Below, in pieces: positions 19,990 through 31,960 of a stretch of 64,000 bases of DNA. Positions within the stretch are counted from its first letter, which is position 1. Each line of letters opens with the position of its first letter. Below the pieces are notes generated by a model. That model saw nothing but the letters and a program-made list of their open reading frames with translations, had not been told where the DNA came from and did no database searches. This stretch comes from Bretschneidera sinensis (taxonomy: Eukaryota; Streptophyta; Magnoliopsida; Brassicales; Akaniaceae), in assembly GCA_023935145.1 (NCBI GenBank), contig CM043702.1, positions 79,040,320-79,104,319 of the forward strand. Direction: 5' to 3'. The translations under genes and the position numbers were made by a program.

Positions 19990-20491
19990 ATTATATTCAC
20001 ATGTCCAATAATTTTATTTATATGATATTATTGTCTGTAAGTATAACTGAGAATGTAGTATTAATATCTACAAATTAATTTATTTTCCTTTGATTCCAAA
20101 CGGTGGAATGTAAAATAGAGTCATTTTCAGAGCCATTTTCAATTGTGGAGCCAAACAACAGAAAATCAAACAAAAATAATTATTTTCCATGTAGAAGGTT
20201 TTACAACATAAATCATCTTACGAGGAAGCAAATAGAGCCTTAATGTTTCTTGTATCTCCTCATAACCACATGGAGATTGTAATATTGTTTTTTTGTATGT
20301 AAATATTTTTTGGTGAGTAATTCTTCTATAATTATTCAATAAAATGCAGAGCTAGCTAGAATATCTACAAATGCAAATCACCACAAGCTTCTCACCATAC
20401 ATCAAACACCATAAAAATATCCTTCCGCTATATGAAACAAGAATCATATTCTTCTTGAACAGCAAATCAGGTCGTTTTTTCAGGATCAACG
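19990..20491. other. AT-rich spacer, possible transposon end near 20,246
   Basis: No gene is seen. GCAAATAGAGCC followed by TTA near 20,228-20,242 resembles the right end of a PIF/Harbinger element (…GAGCC plus TTA target site), which would fit the HARBI1-like exon to the left. I could not find a matching left end, so this remains weak. Confidence 0.35.
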
Positions 20492-22751
20492 TGTAATACC
20501 CGTATTTGTAAAGTAAGGGTAAAGAAATAATTTAATAAATATGACATGAAATTAAAATAATATATTTACGTGAAAGAGTTAGTATTGAATAAAATAGTAC
20601 TTAAAAAAATGGACGTGTGGGAGCGTAGTTACAAAGAAAAAGAAAAAGAAAATTCATGGACGTCCAGCAAAAGGAAAACAAAAGGAAAAGAAAGAAAAAA
20701 TAAAAATATTATATTATATTTTTCTACTAAAAAAAAATCAACAAAATTCATGCATCACCAACACCTGGAAGTCCAGGTGTTGCAACCAAAGTTAAAATAA
20801 GTTGCATGTTAAGCAGTTGGAGAAATGACAAAGCGGTAGCCGCCGCTAAAATGTGTATAAATTGAAATTATTAATTTTCAAATCCCGTATGGTTTTTCTT
20901 CAATTATTCATTTTCTTTAACCACTTGAAGACTCAAAGAAAGGTTGAAATGACAAAATTTTGAAGAGTTTTACTATGGAATTTCATAAAGAAGCTATCAG
21001 AAATATAGAAGGTAATAACGTAGTGTTTATTTTTGAATTTTTAGCATTCATGAAATTTCCCTAAATTCAAAGTGAGCATTTTCAAATTGTGTGGTTTATA
21101 ACGAATTAAAGAATAAATTAAAATTTTAATATAAATATGATGTCAGGTATTGATGATCTACAACCAGGAGAATTTCTGAGACGAACGGAAAAGGCAAGGA
21201 AAGTGATCCACGGGTAGCTTTAAGTGCTACATAGTGAGTAGGATTTACTTTAATTAATCTAAATAAAAATTTTGAAATATCTAGTGGTAATATTAAAATA
21301 AATTATTAGCTTATGTTTTGGTGATAGATAAATATTTGGTTGATAGGTATGGTAAAAATATTGAACACGTAGAAAATTATTATGTGAAAAGAAATATTAC
21401 TAAATGATAAGTTGATTTAATAATGATGGTGATAAATAAATTCTTGACGAGTTTTGGTTGAAGTTTTGATACGAATTATGAGGAGACGAGCTTTGACAAG
21501 CTTTGATGGACGATTTGATATGATTTGGGATGAAATTTAGTGGACATTTACAGCTTTGATGGATGATTTGATATGATTTGGGATGAGAGGAATTTAGTGA
21601 AATTTTTTAATATAATTGGCGAAAAATCATGATAGCTAGTCTGAATACATGCTTGTTTTTATTTTATTGCTTATATAAATATTCATATCAGTTTTCATAT
21701 ACATCTGAATGAGAATAAAAGAACCGGGAAGGCAGTCGATCTAAATGAGAATAAAAATATTTGAATTATTGTTTTTTTATATTATATTATTGTTCATATG
21801 CATATGCATTAAATAAAAGAAAAGAACCGGGAAGGGGTCAGTCAAATTGAAAAACTGTGACAGCTGGTATAGGCTGGAATTAAAAGGGACACTGTGACAG
21901 CCAGTATATACTGGAAATGAATTCTGTGGCAGCTGAGACAAGCTGTAAAGAAAAGAACCAGGAGGGGGCCGGTCTAAGATAATAAAAACATGTCGACATG
22001 TGGGAAGACGTTCCCATAATAATAATTCATGTATTGCATCTGTTTTAATTATTGCTTGCATCATTGAAATGTTGATGTGTGGGGTGTTGTTCTGAAATTG
22101 TTATAGATGAATTGGTCTCACAGAGAGAGATAGTTATGGTGAGAAAGAAACAGAGAATGATAAGAACCATCTAAATGGTGGACTTTATGATGTGAACCTC
22201 ATTACGAGGTAAGTATGAGATAATCGATGGTCTTAAGGTGAACCAACGAATGAGAAGAAGAGATTGATAGAGAATGAATCTTATGACATGTGTAGTGATA
22301 GTAGAAAGTTATCATCAAGTTATGTGAAATATAAATGATTAAATATAAAAAATGGCTATTATGCAAACTGAATACTTTTAGTAAATTTAATTAACTGAGC
22401 TTGTGAAGCTCACCCCTCATTGTGCAATGATTTCAGGTAGCAGGCATGACAAATAATTTGGTGAGTTGAGGCTAAGAAATCATTTTTTGTAAGTGACGTA
22501 CGTGTCAACATCCTCAGACTAAAGAGAAAAGAAAATAAAAACATTTATTTGTAAATATTCATGCATTTTACGTTATATCTAATGTTTAAAAGACCATATT
22601 GATGTAACTCCCCTATTGAGGGTTAAGGATTAATGTAAAATTTTCTATTGGTGTTATTTATTTTTATTGTTGCATATATGTGTCGTGCTGAGATTTTCAA
22701 AATGTGATGACATTGTCTCGGGAGTGGCCAACCCAGGATGGATCGTTACCA
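20492..22751 (+). repeat. 5' LTR of Tekay/Del-like element 1
   Basis: Begins TGTAATACCCG and ends GTTACCA, 3 bp before the primer site. The first ~145 bp and the part after about 21,165 match the 3' LTR. About 525 bp (20,640-21,165) are absent from the 3' LTR. A tandem duplication (TTTGATGGA(C/T)GATTTGATATGATTTGGG, near 21,500 and 21,555) is single in the 3' LTR. Three CTGTG(A/G)CAGC units lie at about 21,856-21,936. Confidence 0.88.
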
Positions 22752-22754
22752 TTT

Positions 22755-22766
22755 TGGTATCAGAGC
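22755..22766 (+). promoter_or_regulatory. Primer binding site, initiator Met-tRNA type
   Basis: TGGTATCAGAGC, three bases after the LTR end, the standard site for plant Ty1/copia and Tekay-type gypsy elements. Confidence 0.9.
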
Positions 22767-22850
22767 ATTAGGTTTTATGATTCTATAGACTGTATAAAAG
22801 TAAAAAAGTGGAAGATTAAAATAAATTATATTTTAATGAACAGTTTGAGG

Positions 22851-24230
22851 ATGACACGTGGACGCACTAGAGCTAGAGTTAGAGTTGTTGATTTGAGAGG
22901 GCGTGGTAGGCCCCCAATATTTTTGACAGGTCGAGGTTGAGTCTGAATCTATGGTTCCTAAAAGGGAACATGTTGATAGTATGATTGATATTAGTAATAT
23001 AATTGATATTAGTAAAGGTGTGAGAGAATCTGAAGTTGAATGAGATGGGTTGAGATAAGCTCTTACACATGCTCTTGAGAAAATGAATGTAATGGATGAT
23101 AGAGTTGATAGCTTATAGAATAGACTTGATGAATAGGCTAAGGTAGTTCTTGAAGTTGTTGTAAATACAGTAATGATAAATGTTAAAAAGAGGGAAGAGT
23201 GAGTTTATAAATGAGATGCAGGGAGATATATTAAGTTGAATGCCTTGTTGTTAAAGGATCTATAAATCCTTTTAAGTATGAGTTTTGGGAGAAAATATGT
23301 AGAGAGATTTATTTGATATTTTACCAATGATTGATATGCAGAGGGTCGTCTTTGCTACATTCAAGTTAGAGAGAGAGGCCCTAGAATGGTGGGAGAATAT
23401 TCTTCACAGGATAAGTACAGATATTGATAGACCCTTCACCTAGAATAGGTTTAAGGAGGTTTTTCTTGATAAATACTTTTCTTATACCTCTAGAGCCCAA
23501 CAAGATAGAGATCTTATTTATTTGGGGAAAATGTGTTGACTGTGGCTTAGTATGATAGCAGATTTGTGGTCTTATCAAATGGTTGTACCGAAAATTGTAG
23601 ACCTAGAGGAAAAGAAGTGTAAAAGGTTCAATGATTAACTATGTTTTAAGATTTGATCAAAACTATCCCACATGAGGCATGTGATTTATGTTAGATTAGT
23701 GGATATAACCCTTCAGATTGAGAAGGATGTGATGGAAATTAGAGGTAGAAGGAATTGACGGAAAAGGTCTAGATTTGAGGAACCCAGAGATGGCACCGGT
23801 ATGAGTGTGCAGGGTGGGAGACCACCCCAAATGAGGTGTTCCTTGTTACAGGGAACTGAAGTACAGAGTCAGAGGCAAGTAGGATTTGTTACTTCTGTAG
23901 CTCATAATGCTATTGGTAGGACCCTTAGATTTGGGAGACATGTTATGGGAACTGGGAGTCATGGCAGAGGAAGTAAGTATGCCACAAAGGGAAAGTGGTA
24001 ATCTGATGTAGGATTGAGAGACAAAAGTTTGTTGTAGATATATTCAAATAAGATATTTATCCCAGAATTGTCAAAACTTGAAGTGCTTTATGTATAGAGA
24101 AGGTGGACATATCAATATTGGTTGATGTTGGTGCAACCCATTCTTTTGCATCCAGTATTCATATGAAGTCTATTGAAGTATGTATTAGTCTTTTGATGCA
24201 AAATATTCTGTTGAAGTTACCACTAGAGAT
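22851..24230 (+). pseudogene. gag: Tekay 1 gag and protease, heavily decayed
   Basis: A likely gag start is the ATG at 22,851 (MTRGRTRARVRVVDLRGRGR), an Arg/Gly-rich opening usual in this group; a stop follows soon. Capsid text FKLEREALEWWENIL lies near 23,360-23,400, then FKEVFLDKYF. Basic Arg/Gly-rich text follows near 23,750-24,000. Near 24,122 LVDVGATHSFAS is the protease site (normally D-x-GATHSF). Stops are frequent in every frame. Confidence 0.7.
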
Positions 24231-24539
24231 AGAGTGATAATCATAACTGTTTACAAGTGTGATGCGATTTGTATCAGTAATAGAGAATCTGAAGCTGAGT
24301 TATTATCTTTGAATATAATATAATTTTGGAAATAATTGGTTATCGATGTTTTATGTCTGGGTTGATTGTTCCAGAAAGAAGGTAGTGTTCCAGATATGGA
24401 CATGAAGAGTGTAACTTTCAGAGAGAACATAAAATACTCTCGAACTATCTTATTTTTACTCTGACGACAAGTGGATGGTTTAAGAAAGGATGGGAGGAGT
24501 ATTTGGTATACACAATGGATTCTAAAAAGGAAATCGGAA

Positions 24540-26757
24540 GTTAGAATAAATCTTAGTGGTGGAAGAATATTCTAATGTGTTTCGTGATGAGCTGTCTAGG
24601 TTGCCTCCCAGTAAGGGGATTTATTTCTTTATTGATGTGATATCAGGATCATCACATATAACTATAGCACTCTATAGAGTAACACCCAATGAGTTAAGAA
24701 AGTTGAAAGTTCAAGAATTTTTAGATAAAAAATTTATCGGACCTAATGTGTTTGGGGAGCCCCTGTAGTGTTTGTGAAGAAGGAAGATAGAATGATAAGA
24801 GTGTGTATAGACTACAAATAGTTGAAAAAGAACAAATATCTTTTTCCTAGGATAAATGAATTGTTTGAGCAGTTATAAGGAGTGAGAGTATTTTCTAAGA
24901 TAAGTCTAAGATCAGGTTATCACCAATTGAGGATAGAGAAGGGAGACGTGCCTAAGACTGCTTTTAAGACACAGTATGGTCATAAGCCTTTTGTGATGTA
25001 ATTTGGATTGACTAATATTCTAGAAATATTCATAGACTTGATAAATAAAATGTCTGAACCATTTCTTAATAATCTGGTGGTTGTATTCATTAATGACATC
25101 TTAGTGTATTCTAAGAAGGAAGAACAACATGTGAAATATTAGATAGTGTGTTGGAGATTCTAAGGAGAGAGAAATTATATGCAAAGTTCTCTAAGTGTGA
25201 GTGTTAGCTGAATGAAATAACTTTCTTGGAACATGTAATATCAGGAAATGGCATAACAGTTGATCCACAAAAGGTAGAGGCAATGTTAAGTTGGGAGAGA
25301 CCAACTAATGTGACTGAAATTAGAATCTTCTTGGGGTTAGCTGGTTATTATAGAAGATTATTTCAAAATTTTTCTATTATTGTAATACTGTTGAATTGAC
25401 TGACCAAAAAGGATGTGAGACTTGTATGGTGAGGGAAGTGTGAGAAAAATTTACCCATTACTAAAGGAGAAATTAACTACGGCTCCAGTATTGGTGTTTC
25501 CTTCTGGTGATGAAGGATTTGTGGTTTATAGTGATATGTCACATCAATTATTGGAATACGTGTAACATAGGAAAGTTGTGGCCTATACTTCTAGGCAATT
25601 GAAGATTCATGATAGAAATTACCATACTCACGACATAGAGTTTATTGTTATAGTGTTTACTTAAAAGATTAGAGACATTATCATTATGGAGCCACTTGTG
25701 AGATTTTCATGGGTTATAAGAGTTTGACATACTTACCTACCCAGAGAGAATTGAATTTGAGGAAAAGATGGTAGATGGAGTTGATTAGTAATGACAATTG
25801 TACAATTCACTATCATCTAGAAAATAAGAAGGTGATAGCTGATGCACTGAGTAGAAAGTCTAGAAGAAGTTGAATTGCTATGGGGAGTCTTGATGTGAAA
25901 TTGATGATAGAATTAAAAGAGATAAGAATGAAGTTGAATATCAATGATAGAAGATCATGGTTAACGAATATGGTTGGACAATCATCCATATTAAAATGTT
26001 TTAGAGATGCAAGGTAGAGATGAAGAGATAGAAAAGATTAAGTATTGAGTGATTACTAGAAAGCAATATGAGTTCAAAATTTGAAGTGAGGGTATTTTGG
26101 TATTGGAACATAGGATTTGTGTTCCCAATGATGTGGAGTTGAGAAAGAACATATTGAGAGAGGTATGTGATGATGTAGATTCGATGCAACCAAGTAATAA
26201 TAAGATGTATAGGAGTGAGATCGAATTTCTGGTGGTCAGGATTGAAGAAGGATATAACTTATATTGTGAGGTTGTACGGAGTACCATGGATCATAGTATC
26301 AAATTGGTATTGGGATGGCACCAATTGAGAAATTGTATGGTCGGAGGTGTAGAACTCCTATATGTTGGGAAGAAATGGGAGAGAGAAATATATCTGGTCC
26401 ATCAATTATTTGAGTTAATAATTGAGGGGATCAAACTAGTTAGGAAGAACCTTAGAGCAGCCCAAAACAGATAGAAGGGATATGCTGATAAAAGAAGGCG
26501 ACCTCTCGAGTTCCCAGTTGGTGATTGGGTATTTTTGAAGATATCTCCCTGAAAGGATGTGTTGAGGTTTAAAAAGAAGGGAAAGTTGAGCCCGAGATTT
26601 GTGGGGCCCTATGAGGTTGTTGAGAAAGTTAGACTAGTTGTGAGTAGCTTGGAGTTGCCTCCAGAATTAAAACATTTATATAATATATTTCATATTTCAC
26701 TTTTAAGAAAGTGTTTACATGATGAATATTATAATATTTCGAGCTAAGCTATAGAGA
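24540..26757 (+). pseudogene. pol: Tekay 1 RT, RNase H and integrase, heavily decayed
   Basis: RT begins VVEEYSNVFRDELSRLPP (24,556), then [19 protein letters not shown] and FINDILVYS (near 25,087; the first catalytic Asp is Asn). RNase H text ([20 protein letters not shown]) is at about 25,570-25,640. Integrase remnants span 26,090-26,470. The end reads GKLSPRFVGPYEVVEKV (near 26,580) and YNIFHISLLRKC, the conserved C-terminus of chromovirus integrase. I cannot see a chromodomain. Numerous stops and frameshifts make it inactive. Confidence 0.85.
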
Positions 26758-26964
26758 TTCAGAAAAATTGGGCTTATATACAAGTACCAGTGAGGATTTT
26801 AGACAAAAAGAACAAGTCTTGTATAATAAAGAAATTTCATTAGTTTAAGTTCTATGGTGGAATAAGGATGTTGAAGAGATTACGTGAAAGTATGATACGA
26901 ATATATAGAAATATTATTCACATTTGTTTCTGGAGTAAAGTAAGGAAATTTCGGGGACGAAATT

Positions 26965-26983
26965 TTTGTAAGGTGGGTAGAAT
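26965..26983 (+). promoter_or_regulatory. Polypurine tract of Tekay 1
   Basis: TTTGTAAGGTGGGTAGAAT ends against the TG of the 3' LTR at 26,984. It follows the GGGGACGAAATTTTT text that usually precedes it in this group. Confidence 0.75.
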
Positions 26984-27808
26984 TGTAATACCTGTATTTG
27001 TAAAGTAAGGATAAAGAAATAATTTAATAAATATGACATGAAATTAAAATAATATATTTACACGAAAGAATTATTATTGAATAAAATAATTCTTAAAAAA
27101 AACTAGACGCGTGGGAGCGTAGTTACAAAGAAAAAAAATTTCTGAGAGGAACGGGAAAGGCAAGGAAAGTGATCCGTGGGTAGCTTCTAGTGCTATATGG
27201 TGAGTTGGATTTACTTTAAGTAATCTAAATAAAATTTTTGAAATATCTAGTGGTAATATTAAAATAAATTATTAGCTTATGTTTTGGTAATAGATAAATA
27301 TTTGGTTGATAGGTATGGTATAAATATTGGACACGTAGAAAATTATTATGTGAAAAGAAATATTACTAGTATGATAAGTTGATTTAATAATGATGGTAAT
27401 AAATAAATTCTTGACGAGTTTTGGTTGATGTTTTGATATGAATTATGAGGAGACGAGCTTTGACAAGCTTTGATTGATGATTTGATGTGATTTGGGACGA
27501 AAGGAATTTAGTGGAATTTTTTTATATAATTTGTAAAAAATCAGGATAGCTAGTCTGAATACGTGCTTGTTTTTATTTTATTATTTATATGGATATTCAT
27601 ATCAGTTTTCATATACATCTAAATGAGAATAAAAGAACAAGGAAGGCAGCTAGTCTAAATGAGAATAAAAATATTTGAATTATTGTTTTTTATATTATAT
27701 CGTTGTTCATATGCATATGCATTAAATAAAAAGAAAAGAACCGGGAAGGGGCTGGTCTAATTGAAAAACTGTGACAGTCGGTATAGGCTTGAATTAAAAG
27801 GGACACTG
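26984..27808 (+). repeat. 3' LTR of Tekay 1, truncated
   Basis: Matches the 5' LTR from its TG start with a ~525-bp internal gap near 27,135. It ends abruptly after GGGACACTGT at about 27,808, where the 5' LTR continues (21,897) for some 850 bp more. The next base begins reversed copia RNase H/RT sequence. Confidence 0.85.
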
Positions 27809-28560
27809 TTCCTTTTTTTCATCAAGCTACCAACTATAGAGAAGTAAGGAACTATTGACATCTCTTTCTTTTTTTCATCTGTTGATGGAAATGATTTCTT
27901 ACTCAACTTAAAGTTGTAGCCACAACTTTCAAGTATTCCCTCAACATACTTTTCTAGTGATAACCATAACTTTCTCGCTTTTATATCATGAAAAATCTGC
28001 ATTCCCAAAATCTATCTCATTGGTCCAAGTCCTTCATATCAAAGGACTTAAAAAATTCATCTTTCAACTTGCCAATCATCTTAGCATCTTGTTCTACAAT
28101 CAACATATCATCAACATACAGTAGAAGGATAATAAAGTTACGATCAGGGAATTTCCTGACATATACTCAAAGATCTGCAACCATCCTTTAGTAACTGCGA
28201 TGCATAGTAATGAATCAAACTTCTTATACCACTGTCTTAGATACTGTTTTAATCCATATAAACTCTTTTTCAGCCTGCAAACCATGTTCTCTTTCCCTTT
28301 CACTTCAAAACCTTCTGGTTGAACCATATAAATCTCTTCATGCAAATCACTATGAAGAAATATTTTCTTCACATCTAACTGCTCAAGCTTAAGATTCAAA
28401 TTAGCAACCAAACCAAGTATAACTCGAATAGAACTCAGTTTTACCACTAGAGAGAAAATTTTATCAAAGTTTATTCCTTTCTTCTGATCAAAACCTTTCA
28501 CCACTAGCCGAGCCTTGTACTTCATATATTTTCACCTTCTTTATTTAGGTTGGACACCCA
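27809..28560 (-). pseudogene. pol: Copia 2 reverse transcriptase
   Basis: Text runs YKARLVVKGFDQKKGINFD, EQLDVKKIFLHSDLHEEIYM, then LKKSLYGLKQ (28,525-28,230). After a frameshift it continues with an intact catalytic YVDDMLI box (near 28,115) and reaches PYFSIVGSLM at about 27,826, where the element is cut. Confidence 0.85.
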
Positions 28561-28823
28561 CTTGTCCCTTAGTTCTTTTCTACCTTTAGGAAGATCAACC
28601 AATTCATAAGTATTATTCTTTTCTAAAGAACCTATTTCTTCCCTCATTGCTTTAATCCAACAATCTTTTTATGGATATGACTGCACTTCTTGGAAGCTCT
28701 TTGGCTCCCCCTCATCAGTAAGAAAGATATACTCAGAACTAGGGTACCTAATTGACTATTGATGCTCTCTAGTATACCTTCTCAACTGAGGCCCTATAAT
28801 CTCCAGTGCGAAGGGCTACTCCC

Positions 28824-29949
28824 TTACTCAACATACTCTGTATCATGCATAACATCATCATCAACTATCATTGGCTCCTCACTACCTATATGTTCTTCTT
28901 CATGTATCTCTACTTCATTTGTGGTACTTTCTGAAAGAGTAGGATCTGGTACATAGTCTTCAACCCTGCCTGTACCATGTTGTGTTTTCTCACTATTCTC
29001 AATGTCAACCAAAGTTTCATTTTCATTGAAGAAAACATCTCTGCTTTTGATAATCTCTTTCGTTTCTGGATCCCATAACTTGTAACCAAACTCAGCATCC
29101 GCATAACCAATAAACACACAAGCAACTGCTTTGTCATCAAGTTTTAACCTCTTCTCCTTGAGCAGGTGTGCAAAAGCTTTGCAAACAAATGCCTTCAAGT
29201 GAGAATCAGAACCATCATTTCCTGTCCAAACTCTTTCTAGAATGTCCAAACCTAAAGGAGTGGATGGAGATCTGTTAATTAGGTAGCAAGTTGTACAAAC
29301 TGCTTCACCCCAAAATAGCTTAGGTAGCTTAGCTATTATGAGCATGCATCTAACTCTTACTGCAATGGTACTATTTATTCTCTCAACCACACCATTATAT
29401 TATAGGGTACTAGGAACTATCATCTCATGCCTGTCGCTAAATTGTGAATAATAATCTGCAAAGTCATTGGAGGTATACTCTCCACCTTTGTCAATACGGA
29501 GACACTATTGATTCCTTGTCTCTCTCTCTCCACCATAGCATGAAACTTCTAAAAATATTGAAATACTTATCTTTTGTTCTTCGACAAATAAACCCACACA
29601 TTTCATGAAGCATCGTCAAAAAAAGTACTAAAATATTTATTTCCACCCAAGAGTCTACTTCAATGGGACCATATATATCCGAATATACCAATTCTAATTT
29701 CTTTTGTTTTCTTTTAGATGATTTACTAAAAGAAACTCTATGATACTTACCAAATAAACAATAATCACATGGGTTCAAAGATATACCTTTGGAGGAAGGA
29801 ATTAGGGACCTTATAGCCAAAATCTGTAACCCTTTCTCACTCATATGCGCCAGCCTCTTATGCCACAAATTTGGAGAAGCATCATCTTTAGCTGCTTTAA
29901 GCTCATTACCATACACTTTCACATGTGTCTTGTATAAGGTGCACCACAT
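28824..29949 (-). pseudogene. pol: Copia 2 integrase
   Basis: The pre-integrase zinc region (LWHKRLAHMSEKGLQIL, then CDYCLFGKYHRVSF) opens at 29,860, followed by SDIYGPIEV with the first catalytic Asp. A frameshift and stop lie near 29,400-29,500. The core ends with VERINSTI (catalytic Glu) at 29,390, and the tail reads GEAVCTTCYLINRSPS, FIGYADAEFGYKLWDP and an acidic linker to 28,824. Confidence 0.85.
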
Positions 29950-30061
29950 CTTTCCTATGGCGACTAATGATCCCTAGGTCAGTTTCCACCTTCCATTATA
30001 GAAGTAGTGCTTATACCCTTCTTGATCTAGGATACAAGTAGAAATTAGATTGAGACCCAAT

Positions 30062-30253
30062 TCAGGAACATCGCACATTCTTCAAAGTCACAGTGCACCC
30101 AACAACTATCTGTATATGTACATAACCAATCCTCATAATTGGAGAATAACTCGAGTTACCCATCTTTATTGTACCAAAGTCTCTTGCTCTATACGTTGTA
30201 AAGAAATCTTGATGTAGAACACAATGGTAAGAAGTTGCTGAGTCAACCACCAA
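30062..30253 (-). pseudogene. pol: Copia 2 protease
   Basis: The frame starts with VVDSATSYH, the copia aspartic protease active site, then FGTIKMGNSSYS and a VTLKNVR strand. The frame stops just after. It is a fragment of the usual protease domain. Confidence 0.75.
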
Positions 30254-30376
30254 GTCAATACTAGAATTTGCAACATGATTGCACTCTTCAAACTCACAAG
30301 TAACACAACTTTTTTCGTTATTTAAAACAACTGTTGTAGTGTTCTTGTCATTGGTCTTCCTTTAATTCTTCCCATC

Positions 30377-31085
30377 TTATTGTTCCTGTTTCCAAACCCA
30401 ACAACTTCTCTTCATATGATCCAGTTTGTTACAGTGATAATATTTCACCTTATCTCTGGAATTTGACCTATCTCTGGATTTATCATGATCTTTAGGATCT
30501 CTACTTTTACTTCTTCCCATGTTTTCTGTGACAACAGATTGACCATTATCTGTGCCCAAATCTTTTCTATGAGTCTCCTCATTGAATATATTAGCTTTCA
30601 CTATAGACAAATTGAGCATACTATTTGGAGCGAAGTTACTAAGTGAAACTACTAAAGTCTCTAAACTATCAGGCAAAGTACCCAAAAGAAAAAGTGCTTG
30701 TAACTCATCATCTAATCATTGTATACAATTGGTTCACAAGATCCTGAAAATCATTCAAGTGTTCGGTAATGGAGAGTTTATCCTTATACTTCAAATTCAC
30801 AAGCTTGCTCATCACAAAAGCTTTGTTATGAGTTGTTTTTTTTCATAAAGTGTCTCTATTTTATCCCAAACAGATTTAGCATTTGTCTCTTTGGCCACAT
30901 GATAGAATACACTGAGATTCACCCACTGTCTGATGGCACCAACTATTTTCCTATTCATTCTTTCCCATTCTTTATCGATCTTGTCCTCCAGCTTGGCTTC
31001 ATCACCCTCAATGGCATCATACCGATCTTTGCAATAGAGGTAATCTTCTATCTTTGATTTTCATACTGAATAATTAGAAGCTATC
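30377..31085 (-). pseudogene. gag: Copia 2 gag
   Basis: N-terminal text near 31,060-30,830 (KIEDYLYCKDRYDAIEGDEAK-like, then VSVFYHVAKET-like residues) is typical copia Gag, broken by stops. The C-terminal part (30,685-30,377) has an Arg/Ser/Asp-rich stretch and a zinc knuckle YHCNKLDHMKRSC in which the first Cys is Tyr. Confidence 0.75.
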
Positions 31086-31140
31086 AATAAAATCATAGTA
31101 CTAGATTTTTCATCTTTGTTGACCAACACAAGCAACTAAA

Positions 31141-31152
31141 GCTTAGATACCA
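31141..31152 (-). promoter_or_regulatory. Primer binding site of copia 2
   Basis: On the minus strand TGGTATCTAAGC, two bases after the LTR edge, one or two changes from the common Met-tRNA site. Confidence 0.7.
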
Positions 31153-31154
31153 CT

Positions 31155-31800
31155 TGTTAGAAAAAATACCCACCGTTAACAAATAATCAAGTACCACAAT
31201 TCCAACTAAAGATCACATAATAAATATAATAACCACCATGTCCAATGCGAAAATAAAAATAACAAGCACCAAATAAAGCAACAAATCAAAAACACATGAA
31301 TTTAATTGAAAAGCCCTATAATGTATAGGGAGAAAACCATGGGGAAAAAATAACTCCAGTATATAAATACTAATTTCAAAGTTTATATCCCAAGTTTATG
31401 TCCAAACTTGAGACCCATAACAATTTGGTAATAATACAAATTTAACTTTTTAATGAAAAACCACAATTACACTACAAACCACTGAAATCTGACAAGTCTA
31501 TGTGCTTCACCAAAATCAGACACCATGATAGGAATTGCAAACCTTTAGTAGCTTGATTCTCCATGATCAAACACTTTGAAAAATACACTAGAGAAAAAAC
31601 CCCATACTGTTATACTATTTTTCTCTCTTTTACTATCCCTCCTTCTTTGAATCACTTTACTTTTAACGGGTTCTCTTTATTAAAACTACCACTCACTTCT
31701 CTAAAATTTCATATTCCACACTCAATCATATCATTACTCGCCTTTCTCATTTAAGTCTTATAAGAATTGGCAGTTCACTCTTTGCTTATAAACAATCAAG
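31155..31800 (-). repeat. 5' LTR of copia 2, outer boundary uncertain
   Basis: The LTR edge next to the primer site reads TGTTAGAAAAA on the plus strand (TTTTTCTAACA on the coding strand). Because the partner LTR is deleted, the far end cannot be fixed by comparison; 31,800 is a guess before the CA repeat. Confidence 0.45.
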
Positions 31801-31897
31801 GTGTTTTCCTTAACATCTCGAGTATCACCGTGCTTAATTTAAAGGCTTGCCAATTTAAACTTCTTATGTTATAGTTTTCTTGGTCCTTAGCACCACA

Positions 31898-31899
<2 letters not shown>

Positions 31900-31960
<61 letters not shown>
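31900..31960. repeat. (CA)n(TA)n microsatellite
   Basis: About 22 CA units followed by about eight AT units. The Val-Cys-rich frame across it on the minus strand is an artefact of the repeat. Confidence 0.97.

Larger units (their letters stand above)
20492..27808 (+). mobile_element. Ty3/gypsy Tekay/Del-like element, plus strand, 3' LTR truncated
   Basis: A 2,260-bp 5' LTR (TGTAATACCC...TTACCA), Met-tRNA primer site (22,755-22,766), gag, protease, RT, RNase H, integrase, and a 3' LTR that starts at 26,984 and breaks off at 27,808. The pol order and the post-integrase motif LSPRFVGPYEVVEKV place it with the Tekay/Del group of chromoviruses. The text is full of stops and frameshifts, much more decayed than the Sirevirus or Athila copies. 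Its truncated end is fused to a copia element. Confidence 0.88.
27809..31154 (-). mobile_element. Ty1/copia element 2, minus strand, 3' end missing
   Basis: Minus-strand order: primer site (31,152-31,141), gag, protease (30,253-30,062), integrase (29,949-28,824), reverse transcriptase (28,560-27,830). The RNase H and 3' LTR are absent because the element ends at the fusion point with the Tekay 1 LTR. The Gag zinc-knuckle and integrase text resemble the Tork-type copia group. Frameshifts and stops are present but the protein text is still clear. Confidence 0.85.
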
